Shown here one piece after another: positions 21,989 to 35,996 of a stretch of 64,000 bases of DNA. Position 1 is the first letter of the stretch, and every line of letters starts with the position of its first letter. Under the pieces are notes generated by a model, which worked only from the letters and a program-made list of their open reading frames with translations, was not told the origin of the DNA and did not search any database. The position numbers and the translations under genes were made by a program. Source of the stretch: Apostichopus japonicus (Eukaryota; Echinodermata; Holothuroidea; Aspidochirotida; Stichopodidae); contig NC_092564.1 of NCBI RefSeq assembly GCF_037975245.1, positions 5,510,484-5,574,483 on the forward strand. The letters run 5' to 3'.

Positions 21989-24900
21989 GTAGGATATTTC
22001 ATGACATAAAGGGCAGAATGGAAAAAGGGGGGGGGGAGGAATGCTCATCTGGCCCCTCCTATAATAAATGTGAAATTAAATACATTTGAACTAGTGGCAG
22101 CTTTTATGCTTAAGTTTTATACATGTACCCAATAACCCATATGAACAAGTCTAATGTCAAAGTACTAGAAGGGAGGAATAAATTTTACACGTACTGCATG
22201 GTGAAGATATTTCAGGCTGCTTGTATGTATGGTATATTCTTACAATATATCAGTAATGACAAACTGTTATAAATGCTTTCCTGTTTATATGCAAATGTCA
22301 AAAGTTTACATGCATACAGTAAATTTATGAGATATTAAACTTCCCAAATTATATAAGGTTTCTTATTCAGTTTTGAACAATGGTAACATTTCCTTTTTAC
22401 TTACATTGACTTGAACATTTGAATGCAGCAGGCGTCTACATCCTGTAGCCTAAGAATAAACCAGTGTTGTTTGCAAAAGGTTTTATTGTAACCTGTCATA
22501 GAACAAATGCCAATGTGAGAAAGCCTCCATATAGTATTAGAAACACGTGGAAATCCCCTGCTGTACCTACCGAACAGGTGTAGCAGTCAGCAAACCACAT
22601 AACATTACTTTTGAAAATTTGGAACTGTAATAACTTGGATACTCTTGGTTTCGTCTGCATAAAATCCATAAATTTCTGACACAGAAGCTTTGAGAGCTTT
22701 ATATTTTACGGATCGGATCCATATTTCACTCTTAAATTGGCCAATATGGTAAAAATATTTCAATCATGAAGCATGTAATTGCCAAGGTGACTAGGCATCA
22801 TTGTAACGTATGCTAACAAGTTCGGTAGGATAGTATTCTGTTGTAGACATGGAAAACTGAAGGAAAACAGTTTTCATGCTATATGATCAAGAAATATGAT
22901 GAACAGCCAATATTTCTTCATTAATTTGTTGTGGCTTTTTAGCACAATGAGACGATTTTGAGGATTTTTGAAAGATGTTCAGTGCTGTCCTTTGAATTAG
23001 ATACAAGTTAAGTTTAGTCATTCCCAAGGGTTCGGAAGCCAAAAGAAGCTCAATTTGGAACCTGATGCATTTTGATGATCGTCAATGAACACCAGCTCTT
23101 ATTCAGTTCCGAGCCTTCTCTTTTCCATGAGTATTCATAGAGTTACAATGGCATTTGCGTAATTGTCGCACCCATTCCTGCTCCCCGGGACTGCCATTTA
23201 ACCCAACATATGATATATCGCGATAAATTGTTTGTTTTGGAGAACCTAAATTAACGACCAATCAGTCACGGAAATCCCATACATCCCAGCAACCCTAAGA
23301 CTAAGGAATATATGTTGATTAACTTTGTACTGAATCAGGCATTTGGATTTGAATGTTGCACAGGTTGAATTTTTTTTTTTTTTTTTCTCGAAAGCTCCCT
23401 TTTATTCCTTATTTTTTTAAATTTCTGATTGCGTCATTTTGGAAGTGCACTGTTAATTTTTTCAAATTTGTAGTATGAAACCAATTTTAACTGTTAGCTG
23501 GTGTCTGGTGATACCCTTTACAGACACACCACCAATTTTGATCACTTTGTGTTTGCTACGTGGGAATTGTACGATAATGTACTACGTGAGTAGTACTGTA
23601 ATGAAACAAACTTATTATTAAACGCAAATTAGTTACAATATTAATGCAAAACCAGGTATCTAGTCATTAGCTTGGTCACTTAGATCTCTGAACTCATCTG
23701 TTAGAAAACTAGTAACTTGAAATAACCTACAGTGCAGTATGCATGAGCAGGTTCTTGTTCAGCTTCCATGCTGCATATTTTATGGTACAGTAGTCAGATC
23801 AAAGATTGTGTCTCAGGTATTAAAACTGTACAGTAATTGACACTGTTGCTTCCAGGCATGTTTCACCAAAGAAATCATTGTAATGTAACAATACAAGTTA
23901 TATACTTCTATTGGGTGTAAAAAGGAGTAGCCAATTTCATTAAAATAACTATATTACATTGTCCAATGTTTATATGTCAAATTTGTCAAAGAAGAAAATT
24001 ATGATATATATGTTCTTAAATACTCTTTCTGTAATCATTAAGGTAAGAGCTTGAACCATTTAATTGATCCTTATGTTTTTAAAGCACATGGAAAGTTCCT
24101 AATATTGTACAAAATGAATCCATGAGAATGTTCACCCTACAAAATACCTGTCTTCTGGTTGTGCACTTCTAATAATATTCACAAGAAAGAAACTTGTGAA
24201 GGAGCTATTTACATAGGAGGAAATGAATTTTTGACAGACGTTTTTATTAAGAAGAAAAGAAGTGTTAACAGAAACAGTACTGTATATTAAATGTAATACA
24301 ATGCTGTAGAATAGTGTTTTATGTAGTGAGTCAAATCATGCCTCTGTTGAGTTTGTAATCATACAGTTAGCACTACAGGCTGACTGACTGTAGAGTCCGA
24401 CACTCTTTCTTCCTGAGTGTATAAATATATTTAGGACTGTGTGGACATTTCAATAGCAATGACTAAGTTAGAGCTACATAAATTACAAAAGCTGTTGTTG
24501 TTGGGTTTTTATCAGGGTAGTTGTGTTTTTCTTTATGATACAGTGTAATGTTAATGTTGTTATTCAACTAACGTCAACAAATCTTGATCAAGTACAGAAG
24601 CTGTTTTTTTTTGGGGGGGGGGGGTGGTTATTTCTCACAGTTGTTGTGTTTTTCTGTATATGATACAGTATAGTGTTTTTATTTCACATTGATCAGTAAA
24701 GCTAACTAGTAGATATACTGTACTGTAGCTCTTTATCTATTACCTCGCATCAAACTGATATTAAAGTTGGCCGCTTTCCAATGCAAATGTTAAAGGGTTG
24801 AGAGGAAAGGGTGGCCATTTGGAATGTATCAGAATGTCAGGTCAAAGGTCATGTAGGCCATGTTAGAATTGAGCAAGATAAGTCTGTATAAATGCCGTCT

Positions 24901-27253
24901 TCAGAATGTAGAGATGTTGACAATGCCAGAAGGTCAAAACTGCTCATTGTATTGTTGTTGGGTAGTGCACAAGTGGGTACTTTACAATAGGTTATTTAGG
25001 GGCCATTCTGAAAGTAAATGTCGTTTGGATGTACATCAAGTGCTTAATTTCTTCTGTAGGAAAGAAGTGATAGATTGTTTGAAGTTTATCAAAACTGTTC
25101 CTTAGTAGGGTATGTACTATGTGTTCTTCTAACAGGAGGTAACATACAAAAATGATTCAGTTTTAGAGGCCAATTTGGCCCATTGGCAAGTTGTACTCAA
25201 CCTTTGAAGTTATTATACCTCATTCATTTGAGATCAAAGTTTTAACTGGATGTGAGGGTCTGTATCATTTAAATTTGCAACCTGCTTGCAAAAAAACTCC
25301 CAAAAACAGAGCTGGTACTGTATCTAGGTTACTCACCAAAGTTTCTAAAGTATAACAGTTTTTGAATTTGAGGTGCTCTAGAAGCATAGTAAGTTTCTTG
25401 GTTATTTTTAGATCAATTGATTATTGATGGCATCAGTTTGAACCATGTCATGGAATTATTAGCCTCAGGTTTACTGTTGGTGCTCTTGTGAATTATGAGC
25501 TGAATTATGGTAACTTAAAAGGTAATGTACAGTAATTTGGAAGTGTAAAAGTGTATGATAAAATAGTTTAATATTCTAGCATACAGTACTATGTGTTTTA
25601 CATGTAGTACGTAGGAAGCCAAAGCTAATTAAACTGTCACCTTAAATAGTAATCATCCTTTACAAGTGGTTGAAAACAGATGGCTCCATATTCCTCGCTA
25701 CTCTCCTCAATGTTGTCAATATTTATGCACTGATACACCTTATCAGTTAGTTTGATAGAGAATCCTTGACCTTATGTTGTGTGAACTAAACATGTGGTCT
25801 TGTTCTATTATTGGACAATTTGTGTACATTGAGCTATTTGTAAATTTCAATTTTATTCATTGATGGGAGACCTGTTGCATATTTATCCCACTAGAGCTAC
25901 TCATTTCTCATTCTAGTAATGTACTTAAAGTAGTATTAACAGTACATTAAGTTGCCAGATTGCTACGGTATGATTATTAGTATTTATATTTGACATTGTA
26001 GTACTACCAATTTCTGTGGGGTATCTTTCAAAATACCCATTTTCTCGTTCCCTTTAACCCCTCACCCCCTCCTCCCATTCTTCCATCTGTCCTAACCTTC
26101 CACAGATTTAGACTGCTATATAGACAGATTGGTCCGACTCCTGACTGACGTGGCATCCATTCTATATTACAAAGTTTTATTTTAGTTGCCCTGAGAATAT
26201 GCTCGCTCCCATCCACTTCCCCTTCCCCCACTCCATCTCTTCCATTGAGTCAAAATAAGAATTTACAATAATGTGTCTGTACTTGTTAGTAATTTAAATT
26301 AGAGACATTTGTAGGCACAGTCAATCAGGTCAAGGCATGTTAATACAGTACAGTGTCGTAGTCAGAGAACGGAACTACTGCAGATTTATATCGAATTATG
26401 ATAATTGTAGATAATAATTGGAAATGATGGAAGGACATAAGGAATGGAACACAAATTCTGAATATCTGGTCATAGTTGCTTTTTGCAGAGCAATTTTGAA
26501 GTTTTTCATTTCGGTACAGTAATTTGTAAAATAAATGTAACTTCAAGTTCAAATTCTCCATTTAGAAAGGATCTATAATTATTTTGAAACTTTAGTATTT
26601 GTTGTTGTTGTGGTGAGAATTAGTGCAGACTACAGAGTTTATCTTGATCAACAACAGAAGGTGATATTGTGATCTGTACGAGCCCGTCATGAGTAAGACT
26701 GAAATGATATCGACTAGTATACACACAGAACTGGTTCGCTCAAGACGTACAAGTAGTCATGGATCGCCAACATCTGAAGTCATATCTGCTACCTTCTTTC
26801 GAGGGGAATTATTTGGTTTTAGATATTGAAGCCATATTGACAGATGAGGTTATTGGAATTCTGGAACAATCGGGCAAAAGAGACGAGAAATTGCATTTCG
26901 TACCTTCACAATCTGAGGTACTTTTGGTTTTAAAAAGTTCCCAAAAGTAAAGAAAATGTGTTCAACACCACATTGTACCTTAGTGAACATTGTAAGGTAT
27001 TTTACGATACATGCTTTTAATTTAAGGTATATACTGTACCTACTTGCGTTGAACGAGATGCAACCACAATTGAATTTCTAGTACCAAGTCTTTATTGTAC
27101 TGCTTAGTTCATAACATTTGTAAAACCTGCCAGTTTTACTCTTAATCTTTATATTGCAGTCCTACTAAAGGCTCATAGATCTCTCGGCTCCTGCTGAGTT
27201 AATAATCACATTGATCAATATCTAATTATTAATTCCTCTCTCTCTCTCGCCAG
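21989..27253 (+). other. ETS gene intron 1
   Basis: 5.3-kb intron from gtagga to ctctctcgccag. It holds G runs (about 22027-22036, 24614-24624), a poly-T run (23369-23387) and a possible alternative first exon (26759-26917). No other gene is seen. Confidence 0.7.
26759..26917 (+). CDS. Possible alternative first exon of the ETS gene
   Basis: ATG at 26759 opens a 53-codon frame, MDRQHLKSYLLPSFEG then NYLVLDIEAILTDEVIGILEQ to FVPSQSE. It reaches GAG|gtactt, a usable donor, in phase 0. Exon 2 of the ETS gene at 27254 also begins in phase 0, so splicing would replace the DQQVPF start with an acidic-hydrophobic N-terminus. Unspliced, the frame ends at 26950. I do not recognise the peptide, and vertebrate ETV1/4/5 genes are known for alternative 5' exons. 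It could equally be a chance open frame. The upstream context gtcATGG is acceptable. Confidence 0.3.
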
Positions 27254-27344
27254 ACTGTCCCTGATGTTGATAAAGCTCCTAGACCGTACTTCAATGGATC
27301 TTCAGTTGGTGGATTAGAAGGTGACTTGGAAAAGGATTCAAAAG
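27254..27344 (+). CDS. PEA3: PEA3-type ETS factor, coding exon 2
   Basis: It follows a pyrimidine-rich acceptor (tctctctctctcgccag) and ends at aaaag|gtgcag. It enters in phase 0 and leaves in phase 1. It encodes residues 20-49, starting TVPDVDKAPRPYFNG and ending EGDLEKDSK, plus the first base of residue 50. It takes the place of the poorly conserved vertebrate segment between the DQQVP start and the acidic activation domain. The sequence itself is not diagnostic; the call rests on phase and on direct continuation into exon 3. Confidence 0.7.
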
Positions 27345-27849
27345 GTGCAGTAAATATGTGTTGTAACTTTAATATAATCATTGAAGGCAACATATAGAGT
27401 AGATTGAATTTTGTTTCCAGCCATTGCTAAATTTTTTCGGGGAGGGTTCTTGATCTGCCTGTCTTGGACATGTTGAAAAATACTGTAAGACAACTCACAA
27501 CTGTACCCTTATGTTCCCTCTACGTACATGAATGAGAAAACAAAATCTCGAAAACCAAGAGTTTTCTTCCTCTGAGTGAGAGATTGCCATTAACCGTTAA
27601 TTAAGGGAGGACTCACAATTCTGGAAGATACTGTATCTTCTGCCATATTTCCGATGTTAGAAGAGACGACAAATAACTGCTCAAGCACCACAATGAAGCA
27701 ATTTTTTTTTTACTTTCATGTATTATGTATTACCTAACTCATGTGTTGCTTAGTAGTGCACACCTTCACCAGAGCGACAAAATTAGTGGCGAACATGGAA
27801 GGAGAGAAATAATCCAAATTACATACATTTGATATCTGTTGTCTTGCAG
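27345..27849 (+). other. ETS gene intron 2
   Basis: 505-bp intron, the shortest in the gene, ending gttgtcttgcag. No features were noted in it. Confidence 0.8.
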
Positions 27850-27900
27850 AGCTGTTCCAAGACCTTGATGAACTTCAAGAAGAATGGTTGGCAGATGGAG
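27850..27900 (+). CDS. PEA3: PEA3-type ETS factor, coding exon 3 (acidic activation domain)
   Basis: 51-bp exon between cttgcag and gtatgt, phase 1 in and phase 1 out. With the split codon it reads ELFQDLDELQEEWLADG (residues 50-66). This is the diagnostic acidic amphipathic transactivation segment of the PEA3 group: vertebrate ETV1 has ELFQDLSQLQETWLAEA at the same place, also in a small exon. In the family this segment contacts coactivators, including Mediator. It is the strongest single identifier of the gene in the window. Confidence 0.95.
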
Positions 27901-30900
27901 GTATGTATTATTCAAAATTTCAAATACTATCTCCTTTTTCCTCACCATTTGTTGATATCAAGATATTCCACCTTGACGACAAGCTAGCTAAATATGGATG
28001 TGGATTGGTGATGAAAATAACATGGATGGTGTTTCCTTGTACATTATATTATTTATATAATGTTATTCAAGAACATTCCTGTAGCACGATTTTCGAGTGT
28101 TGTTTCCCTTACCCCGCTTAAGTTACAAATGTTCACTCTGGTCAAAGTTGGACATTAACCCTCTAGTACTATTATTGGTCAGTCCTGTACTTCCCTGTGT
28201 TGTCCAAAACTTTGCTTTTACATATTACTCATTCTTTCACCGAAAGTATCATGTAGTATGTTTTTTTTGTTTTTTTGTTGTGATGAACAACCACTTTGAT
28301 GGCCATGCTTAATTTGTCCGCTATTGCTGTCGATACCCATGACAGCCGCTCAATATTTTGCTTTTCAGAAGGTAGTTAACTGTTAACGAATATTTTTTCG
28401 TGGGTGGTTTACAGTTGTTTGTTGGTGACTTGCCACTTTTCTCTCTTTTCGGCTATTATTACCCAGTCGCTGTCAGGTAGTGTCATCAGCATTATTGGTT
28501 TATGAACAGCAGCGAACAGCATTGGGGGGAAAAAATCAATGCCGATACAAGGCCGTTGTGGACAGAAGAGGCAGATAATGAATCTTGTACACCCAGTTAC
28601 TGTCATTGTGCCTGTCAGCTGTTTCACACTATATACAGAATATATATTTAAGCTAGAATAGGGAGTACAGTGTGTAGAAAGATGAGCAACATGTATAAAT
28701 ATTATTGTCTAATGGGTCTCTATATTAGTCATAGTGCAAGAGGTGTGAAGTGATTTGTTTTGTCAACAGACCCTGCAAAGTTCTGTGCCAATGTTCTGAC
28801 CTTTCACCCCTCCCCCAACTCCACCCCCACACCATCCTTTCCCAAAGATATGTTTGTCAAACTCATTTGCTTTTCTGATGATGCAAATATGCTAAATGTT
28901 TGAACCGGTAGGATCGTAGAAACGTATCTCTCAAGTTTGTTAGTCGTCCTAAAACTCTCTTTTGAGGTTTTTCTTAGTAACCCTAGTGGATAGGTTTGCT
29001 TGTCTGAACAATTTTCAGAATTGTTCCTGAAAATGTCAAGTTTACTGCATAAATAGTTTTTATTCTGTAAGATTGTTGGATCAAAGTTATTTTCACATTA
29101 TTCATCTCACTCACGGAGTCGACAATTTTGTAGCCTAGAAAAAGACTCAATTTTAATTTCTCTTTTAGCACTGTCTATCTGCACTAACAGAAGCAGCTTT
29201 GGCTGAAATGCCATAATTAGCGACAGAATATATACCAAACATGAGGTTGTCAGAGCTGAATTTGAGTTACATACAGTACATCACAAAGTCTGTTGCTTGC
29301 TACTGTATTCTCAAATTCTGGGTTAGCAAAGAAAGAAAGATTGAATTAGTGAAATTTGTTGATCAAGTAGGATTATTTTCTGAGGGAAACTGCAAACCAT
29401 GATCAGTCTATTGAAGCAAATCTGAGTACGGTCATGATTTGATGAATAATTGAATATGCAAAGGGATCCTCTGATTAACCAACCACCCAATTATCATTCA
29501 CATCTTTGCTCACAAATATTCGTAGGAAAGTTGTTTATGTTCATGAAGGATATATGTGAAAGAAAATGCACTATTATTTTTGCATGGCATTGTACTTTCA
29601 CCAGATATACCCTCAAAATCAGTTAAGAGATCTATAATAACCAGTCCTCATTATCAATTAATAATTGTTTGTCTTTCGTTTCTATTGGTACTTTACCATG
29701 ACAGTGGTTGAGAATTCAAAAAGTGAAAGATTGTGAAGTTCATTACCCAATAAAAACAACCCAGTAGTTTTGTTTATGATGTATCTTTACTTGCTCGCAA
29801 CCACACAACGCTCTCTGGACAATTGCTGTTTATGTCTCATTTGTTTGTTTTCATTTATCGGGCGTTCCTTCTTTTTTCTTTTCGTTTTAAAATTGTGTTT
29901 TTGTAGAGCTACTTGTAGGCAGGAGCTAGACATATGGTCCCATAAATGAAAAAAATTTCCCCTTTCAGTCGGAACACAAGCCGTGTGTCTCCCCGAGCCA
30001 TTCAATGTCAAGAAAATTCCTACACAATAGAAACCGAGTTAAATAGTAACGGAAGTTGTCTGTGGGTTCAGAACGGTAACCTTGAATTAGGCATTGACAT
30101 GGAGATGTTGTAATTGTATTCCTTTTTGGTTTTTGCAGACAGAATTGATTATCTTTAAGTGAATCTCAGTGAGTAGAGACAGAGAGAGAGAGACTGAATT
30201 CTTTTTTTTGGACTTTCATTGTTGCGCAAGAAACAGGAAGAAATAATGATTCTTAAATGAATCAATGAAATAAATAATGAAGCATGAAAAGAGACATTTG
30301 TTTAAATGTCATGCACTCTTATGTTTATTTAACATTTTGATATCTTCAAATTTTATGTCCTCAAGTAATTAAAGAAAACCTGTAAGTTTTTTCTTGCACT
30401 GATTCATACTATTATCAGTAGGAATTGTCAATTAAATTTTGAATAATCGGGTAGATAGCAAGTGCTTCCTGACGTATGCATCCATGAGGTTCTTTTCCGT
30501 CGATATGTAAAAGTGCTAGCGGGGCTTGATACATGACTCCCGACCCTGCATATTCCTACGTGTTCCCCTAGCAATGAAGTCAACAAGGGCAAAGATGTAT
30601 TAAGCATATGTATGTCTCGTGTGATCACTCTCCTCGTGCCTGCACGCCTTCAAACATAACAAAGAAAGCAACGACCCATTTTTTTATATTTTTTTTTATT
30701 TATTTTTTTTCCATTTTTTTTTGTTTCTGGGAGCAGTACAGATATAATGGAAAGTTGTATTTAATTTGTAGTATTTCATTTATAAAACATGCAAGAATTG
30801 TATTAACAGAATTACTCCACACTCAGTCATGACTAGAAGAAGTAACAGTTTAATGTAAGGTATTGCTGCCCTGACAAAAAAATGGTGAATTGGAATGAAT

Positions 30901-33900
30901 AAATGAATGAATATGTGTATCAATGATGGAGGGATGGCTGTACAGTTGAGAATGTAAATCACATAGATGGCTAATGATGTGTGAGTATAAGCCTGTTGCC
31001 AGAAATGACAAAAAGTTACTACCCAATGCAAAGTGCATTTTATACGCCATTAATCGGGATGTACGGTAAATTCAAAGATCGTAAGTATCCGGTATCAAAG
31101 AGTCAAAGAAGACAGTTAACAGGAGAATTATTTTGTATTCCATATAATATATACATAACTACTGGATATTAAGCTACTGAGGGGACCAAGTTTTGGTTAA
31201 GGTGAACCATGAATCAAAACTCATTGAAGAAGGGCATTGTTAAATATTGCTCCCCCCACCACACCCCCTTTCCCCCCCCCAAAAAAAAACAAGAAAACTC
31301 TAAAATGATTTTACTGCCCAATTTGTTCCCCCACATTTATTTCCAATATAGTGCCAATGGTGAAAAAGCTCCAATTTAAATACTTAGTGACAGCTATTTA
31401 GTATATTTTCCAGTGCTTTTCTTTGTAAATGAAGTTTTGAGAATTCTTGGGCTGATCATTGAATTAATCAATGGATAAAGATGTTTGTGTTAATATCACT
31501 GGTGATAAATTCAACTTGTGGTAGTATTGTTCTGGCACATACACTAGCACAGAGCCCTATATCATAACCTGACAGTTGCTAGTGGTTTGAAGCCCATTCT
31601 CCCTAAAAAATTTCAAAATGCTATGTCAAACTTTCTTAATTTTACAAAGCTATCTTTAACTCCACTGGTATATAGGTAGACACATGTACATTTTCTTGAG
31701 GATCAGCAGAGGGTTATGCAAAGCTTCCCATGACTGAAGTTTAAATCCAAGATCTGTCAGATATTTCTGAAACTTTTGTAATTGATAGTTTGCAAGTTTA
31801 ATTTGAATTATATGTGTCATGGGTTTGCCAAACTTCTATAAGAAAAAGAGAGAGAGGGGGGGGGGATCTTTAATTCTTAAATATGGTTTGGCCTGCAATA
31901 TGATGAAAAGGGATTACTTGGAATCGTACTCTATTGTTTACAAGACTGTAATGTAAACATTGCCATGTCGTGTGTCTACACAGCTGGATCTGCACTTCAC
32001 GGATCATGATGTAACTGTACATTATATATAAGAAAAACAAACGCAGCGTTTCTTGAACAAAGATCTGACAATGGTCTGTAGAAAATTTCCTTTTCCTATG
32101 GATGAAGGAAATATGAACATTTCCATCATACTGCACGTACCACAAATCTCGTTTCGTAGGAGATGTTATGGTTCCTTTCTGTAGTACTGTAGTAAGATTC
32201 GAATGCGGTATATATATATATATATATATATCCCTCTGCTAGGACATTCATCTGTGGTAACAACCTTTTGCGGGACCCTTTCCTGAGTTTATAAAGGTTC
32301 ATATTGGTACTGACTTAATACCAAATCAATGTATGTACATGTACCGATAGTGTGAATTCCCAAGTGGGAATTAACGATCAGAGGCGATCATAGGATTTGT
32401 GCTAGTCTAGAATATTTGCTCGGTACTATAGATTTTTATCTTTGCATAATCGCCAGTTGATGCTAACCCCATAGAATCCATTTAATTGTTTGTGAAGTAA
32501 GAACTATTCGGCTGTCAGCCTTTCCTCATTGTAAATGTTAATGTTATTCTCTGTTATCAACCAAAGTCAACTCTAAAGACTTGGAATAATTTTAAACTGT
32601 ACATTCAACTTTGCACACTAATACATTGAATATGGATCTCTCTCCAAACTCATCTGTTCAAGCATGTCCTAAAAAATGGAGGAAGGGAATGAATAAAGAA
32701 AAACTTAAATCCTGGAGTGGTGTAATAATCTGACATTAAAATCTGATTTGTTATTCCTGCTTGTGAAGTTTTTGTTTCTTAATTGAAGGCTTGAGATATT
32801 AACAAAGAGAGAGTAAAGTAAACCCCAGCAGACTTGGGAGGTAGTTTTTATGATTACATTAATAATATATACATTAAGTGATTAACTAGGAGACTGGATT
32901 TAAAGGGTGGGTATTCTCATTGGTCACGCTTCTTCAAGGTATGTTTTGGTTTGCAATTCAAGTGTATCATCTAGATTGGTGAATTATTAATTATAATTAA
33001 CATATATATTCAATTCATGTTTGGCTGTTGACACTATTAAGTCGTTCGTATTCCATGAAGGAAAATCGAGACCACAAAATCTCCCAAAATGGAAGAAAAT
33101 TTAGTTGTTGTTCGAGGGAGATCTTTTATGATAATCGTGTCTGTCACATGAATTGAAGACGATGATGATTGCCTTTGTTTCTCCTCTAATTAAGGTACCA
33201 AAAGAAAAAACATGGGTCTATTAGCTTTCTTTCTTTCCATCTATGCAACATGGCACCCTAAGGTGAAATCCAATACCATTTGTCCTCGATAAATTGTTAT
33301 GCATTGGTAAACATGTAATGTAATACTTAAAATGCACAACAGATGATTGCCTCCATATTGATTTTAGGGAGGTTGCTAATTGATGAGTTCACTGCCTGTT
33401 TTTTAGGGCAGTTTCTGGAATCGACCAACAAGGTTTGAATCGGAACAAATAAGCTCTGCTGGCATACCTCCATATTGAAAAAATGCAAAAAATGCAACTG
33501 ATATATATTTCTTTGAATCAAACTTCTGAGTTATTATTAATCTGTGCTAAGACCAGGGTTGAACACATGTGGAGCTCTTTAAAATATTATGTACCCTTAT
33601 AGCATGCACTAGATTACATCAGTTTGCCCTTGGATGGGAAGATACATTTACCACCTCTGTGTACATGTATGTACATTAAGGGAATCCCAATACATGGAAT
33701 CTATTTCACAATTTGAACTTGATCAAATGTGGATGGGGTCTGAAGTATTAGCTACAGGTAGGGTCTAAACTTTTCCAGGAATGTGAACTTGTGAATGAAT
33801 CAACAGGTGGATTTGATCCAAGTCTAGCATAAATAGAACTTTCATGTTAGTTGCTAGGCTAAAAATTACTGATGATTATTAGTGTTATTAATTGCTAGGC

Positions 33901-35572
33901 CAGTTCAATGAGCGTTCAGATGTTTAGATCATCTCTTAACAATAAGACAAACGAGGAAAAGCAACCGAGGATGTTTGTTGTTTAAAAGTAAAATCATGCA
34001 GTGCATGCAAGCACACGCCACACACCCAAAAGAAAATGTCACAAACATCCAGTGTCATTCTCCTACGAGGACACTGTAGTCTTTTAGACAAAACCTCAAT
34101 TCTAAAAAAGGTGTTTGAGATTTGAGTATATTTGAGTTGAAGTATTCTTTTTTCTTTTTTTTTTTACTGAAGCCTAGAACTCTGACACCAATGTGAGGAA
34201 CACTATCAGCACCTCCGTCCCCCCTAGCCTCCCTTTGGAAATGGGCAGCCTAAGTAGTAACACTCTTTTACCTCTTTCAACTATGCAAGCCCTTTTATTT
34301 AAGCAAAACTGTCCATTTGGCAAACAGCATTTGTTTTTCTCTTTCGATATTCCATGATTTGTATTAATTTCCATTTAACATATAAATATCTTTCCCCAGT
34401 GACTCACAAGTCCCTGTCCTTGTTTTGCTACTAGAGCCATAATAAAATTGGTGTTTTTCAGTCTGTAAACTTTGTTTGAGTTGCCAAGTGTAATTCATCA
34501 CTTGATAGTGGTGCACATTGTTATTCACACACCTCATGTGTTGGGCAGACATATGTCTAGATAATACTACCATCAGTTAAGTGCAGTTAAGGCTTACACC
34601 AGGCTCCAGTAGCTTATCATAAAGAACCTTTTGTTCAGCTTTAGGGGGTCCTGGAAGTGATAAAAAAGGATGTTTTCCAATAGCTAACAACAGGGCGATA
34701 GGAAGTTATAGCTTAGGGACCTTCTCTACAAATCTACTTGAGAATAAATCCATGAAGCTTTGAATTGTGTGTGTTGTACATGCAGGTGCTGTGAGTGAAA
34801 CATGTTATTCATTGAGTGTATTGATTGACTATTATTGACCTCTTGGCCCTAATATTGATCAAGCAATATTTGGTGATCATGCCTCCTTCAAGAGACTGGC
34901 TTGCAATTTAAGGATGTTTTGTTTCCGCTCAATTGTAATGACTGTTGAGTATATCTGCCAGCTTTCTTGTGTTATTACTAGGTGAGAGTCAACAGTCTTT
35001 CATAGCTTTGGAAAAGGCACTTGCCATGAATGAATGGGTTGGCTTATCATAACAGGTAGAGACACTGTTTGTACACGCACAATTCCACTTCAATGCTACA
35101 ATGTCTGTCAATAGACCCCCCCCAAAAAAAAAAAAAAACCTGTTATTAAAACATTAAAGCCATCATGTGATTTGTAAGTTGCTCTTGTTTCTATGGAGTT
35201 TTGTGAGATGAAAACCTTTACTCAATTCCCATAGAAATGTAAATTACATTTTATACTTTTTTGACTATATACTAACTATTAAACTTGATTTTTTTCAGGC
35301 TAACTTAAATATGAATTTTGTTTGATCAAAATATATACCAAACTTTTTTTTCCCAGTGGCTGAAGTTGATCAGTTCACAAAAAATGAAAAATCATCTTTT
35401 GGATAAAAAGTACACCCTAAAGCATATTATTCTGTTGACAAAGATGTGAATTTTTCCAATTTGGTTAATTTATCTTGTGAGTGCATCTGGCAATTTCACC
35501 TGTCTTGTGTAGGGGGAATTCTATTCTGACAAGCATTTGTTGATAAATAGCAAATGGGGGGGGGGGGGGGAG

Positions 35573-35996
35573 CACTAACGGAGAACAAAGTCGACTGAGG
35601 GCGCTGACATAAATCCGCCCTATCTAGTTCCGTGAAGGATGACTAGCTGTTGCTATGCGTTCTGGAACCATCAACATTAGCAGATGTGATGCTACGATAT
35701 GAGTCGATCTCTAGCGGCACAGTATATAGTTCGTTTGTGATCATTGGAGACGACATCTTTTGAAACATTAGTCAGACTCTGCACTTGTGAGTGGAAGTTT
35801 GAGTCAGTTTCCATCCAGCATGAGTCCACCTACAAATTCACCCGGCATGTTTGTGATTGATCAATTTATAAATATTGCTGATCTTGTACGAAACACAACC
35901 TTTATGACTTTGCCCTCGGTTAGAACAATGGCAAACCACATGTTTTCTCGTTTGAACGGAACATCAAACTCTTCCATTCAAATGTGCTTTTGAAAT
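35573..35996 (+). other. Coding-like patch inside intron 3
   Basis: This patch follows a long G run and is less AT-rich than its surroundings. A tatata sequence (about 35722-35728) is followed 60-90 bp later by frames starting at 35787 and 35820. The second reads MSPPTNSPGMFVIDQFIN... to NGTSNSSIQMCF and stops at 35991-35993, giving 57 codons. It has no resemblance I recognise and no phase-1 donor in a suitable place. It could be a small gene, an alternative promoter or an unrecognised insertion. Confidence 0.25.
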
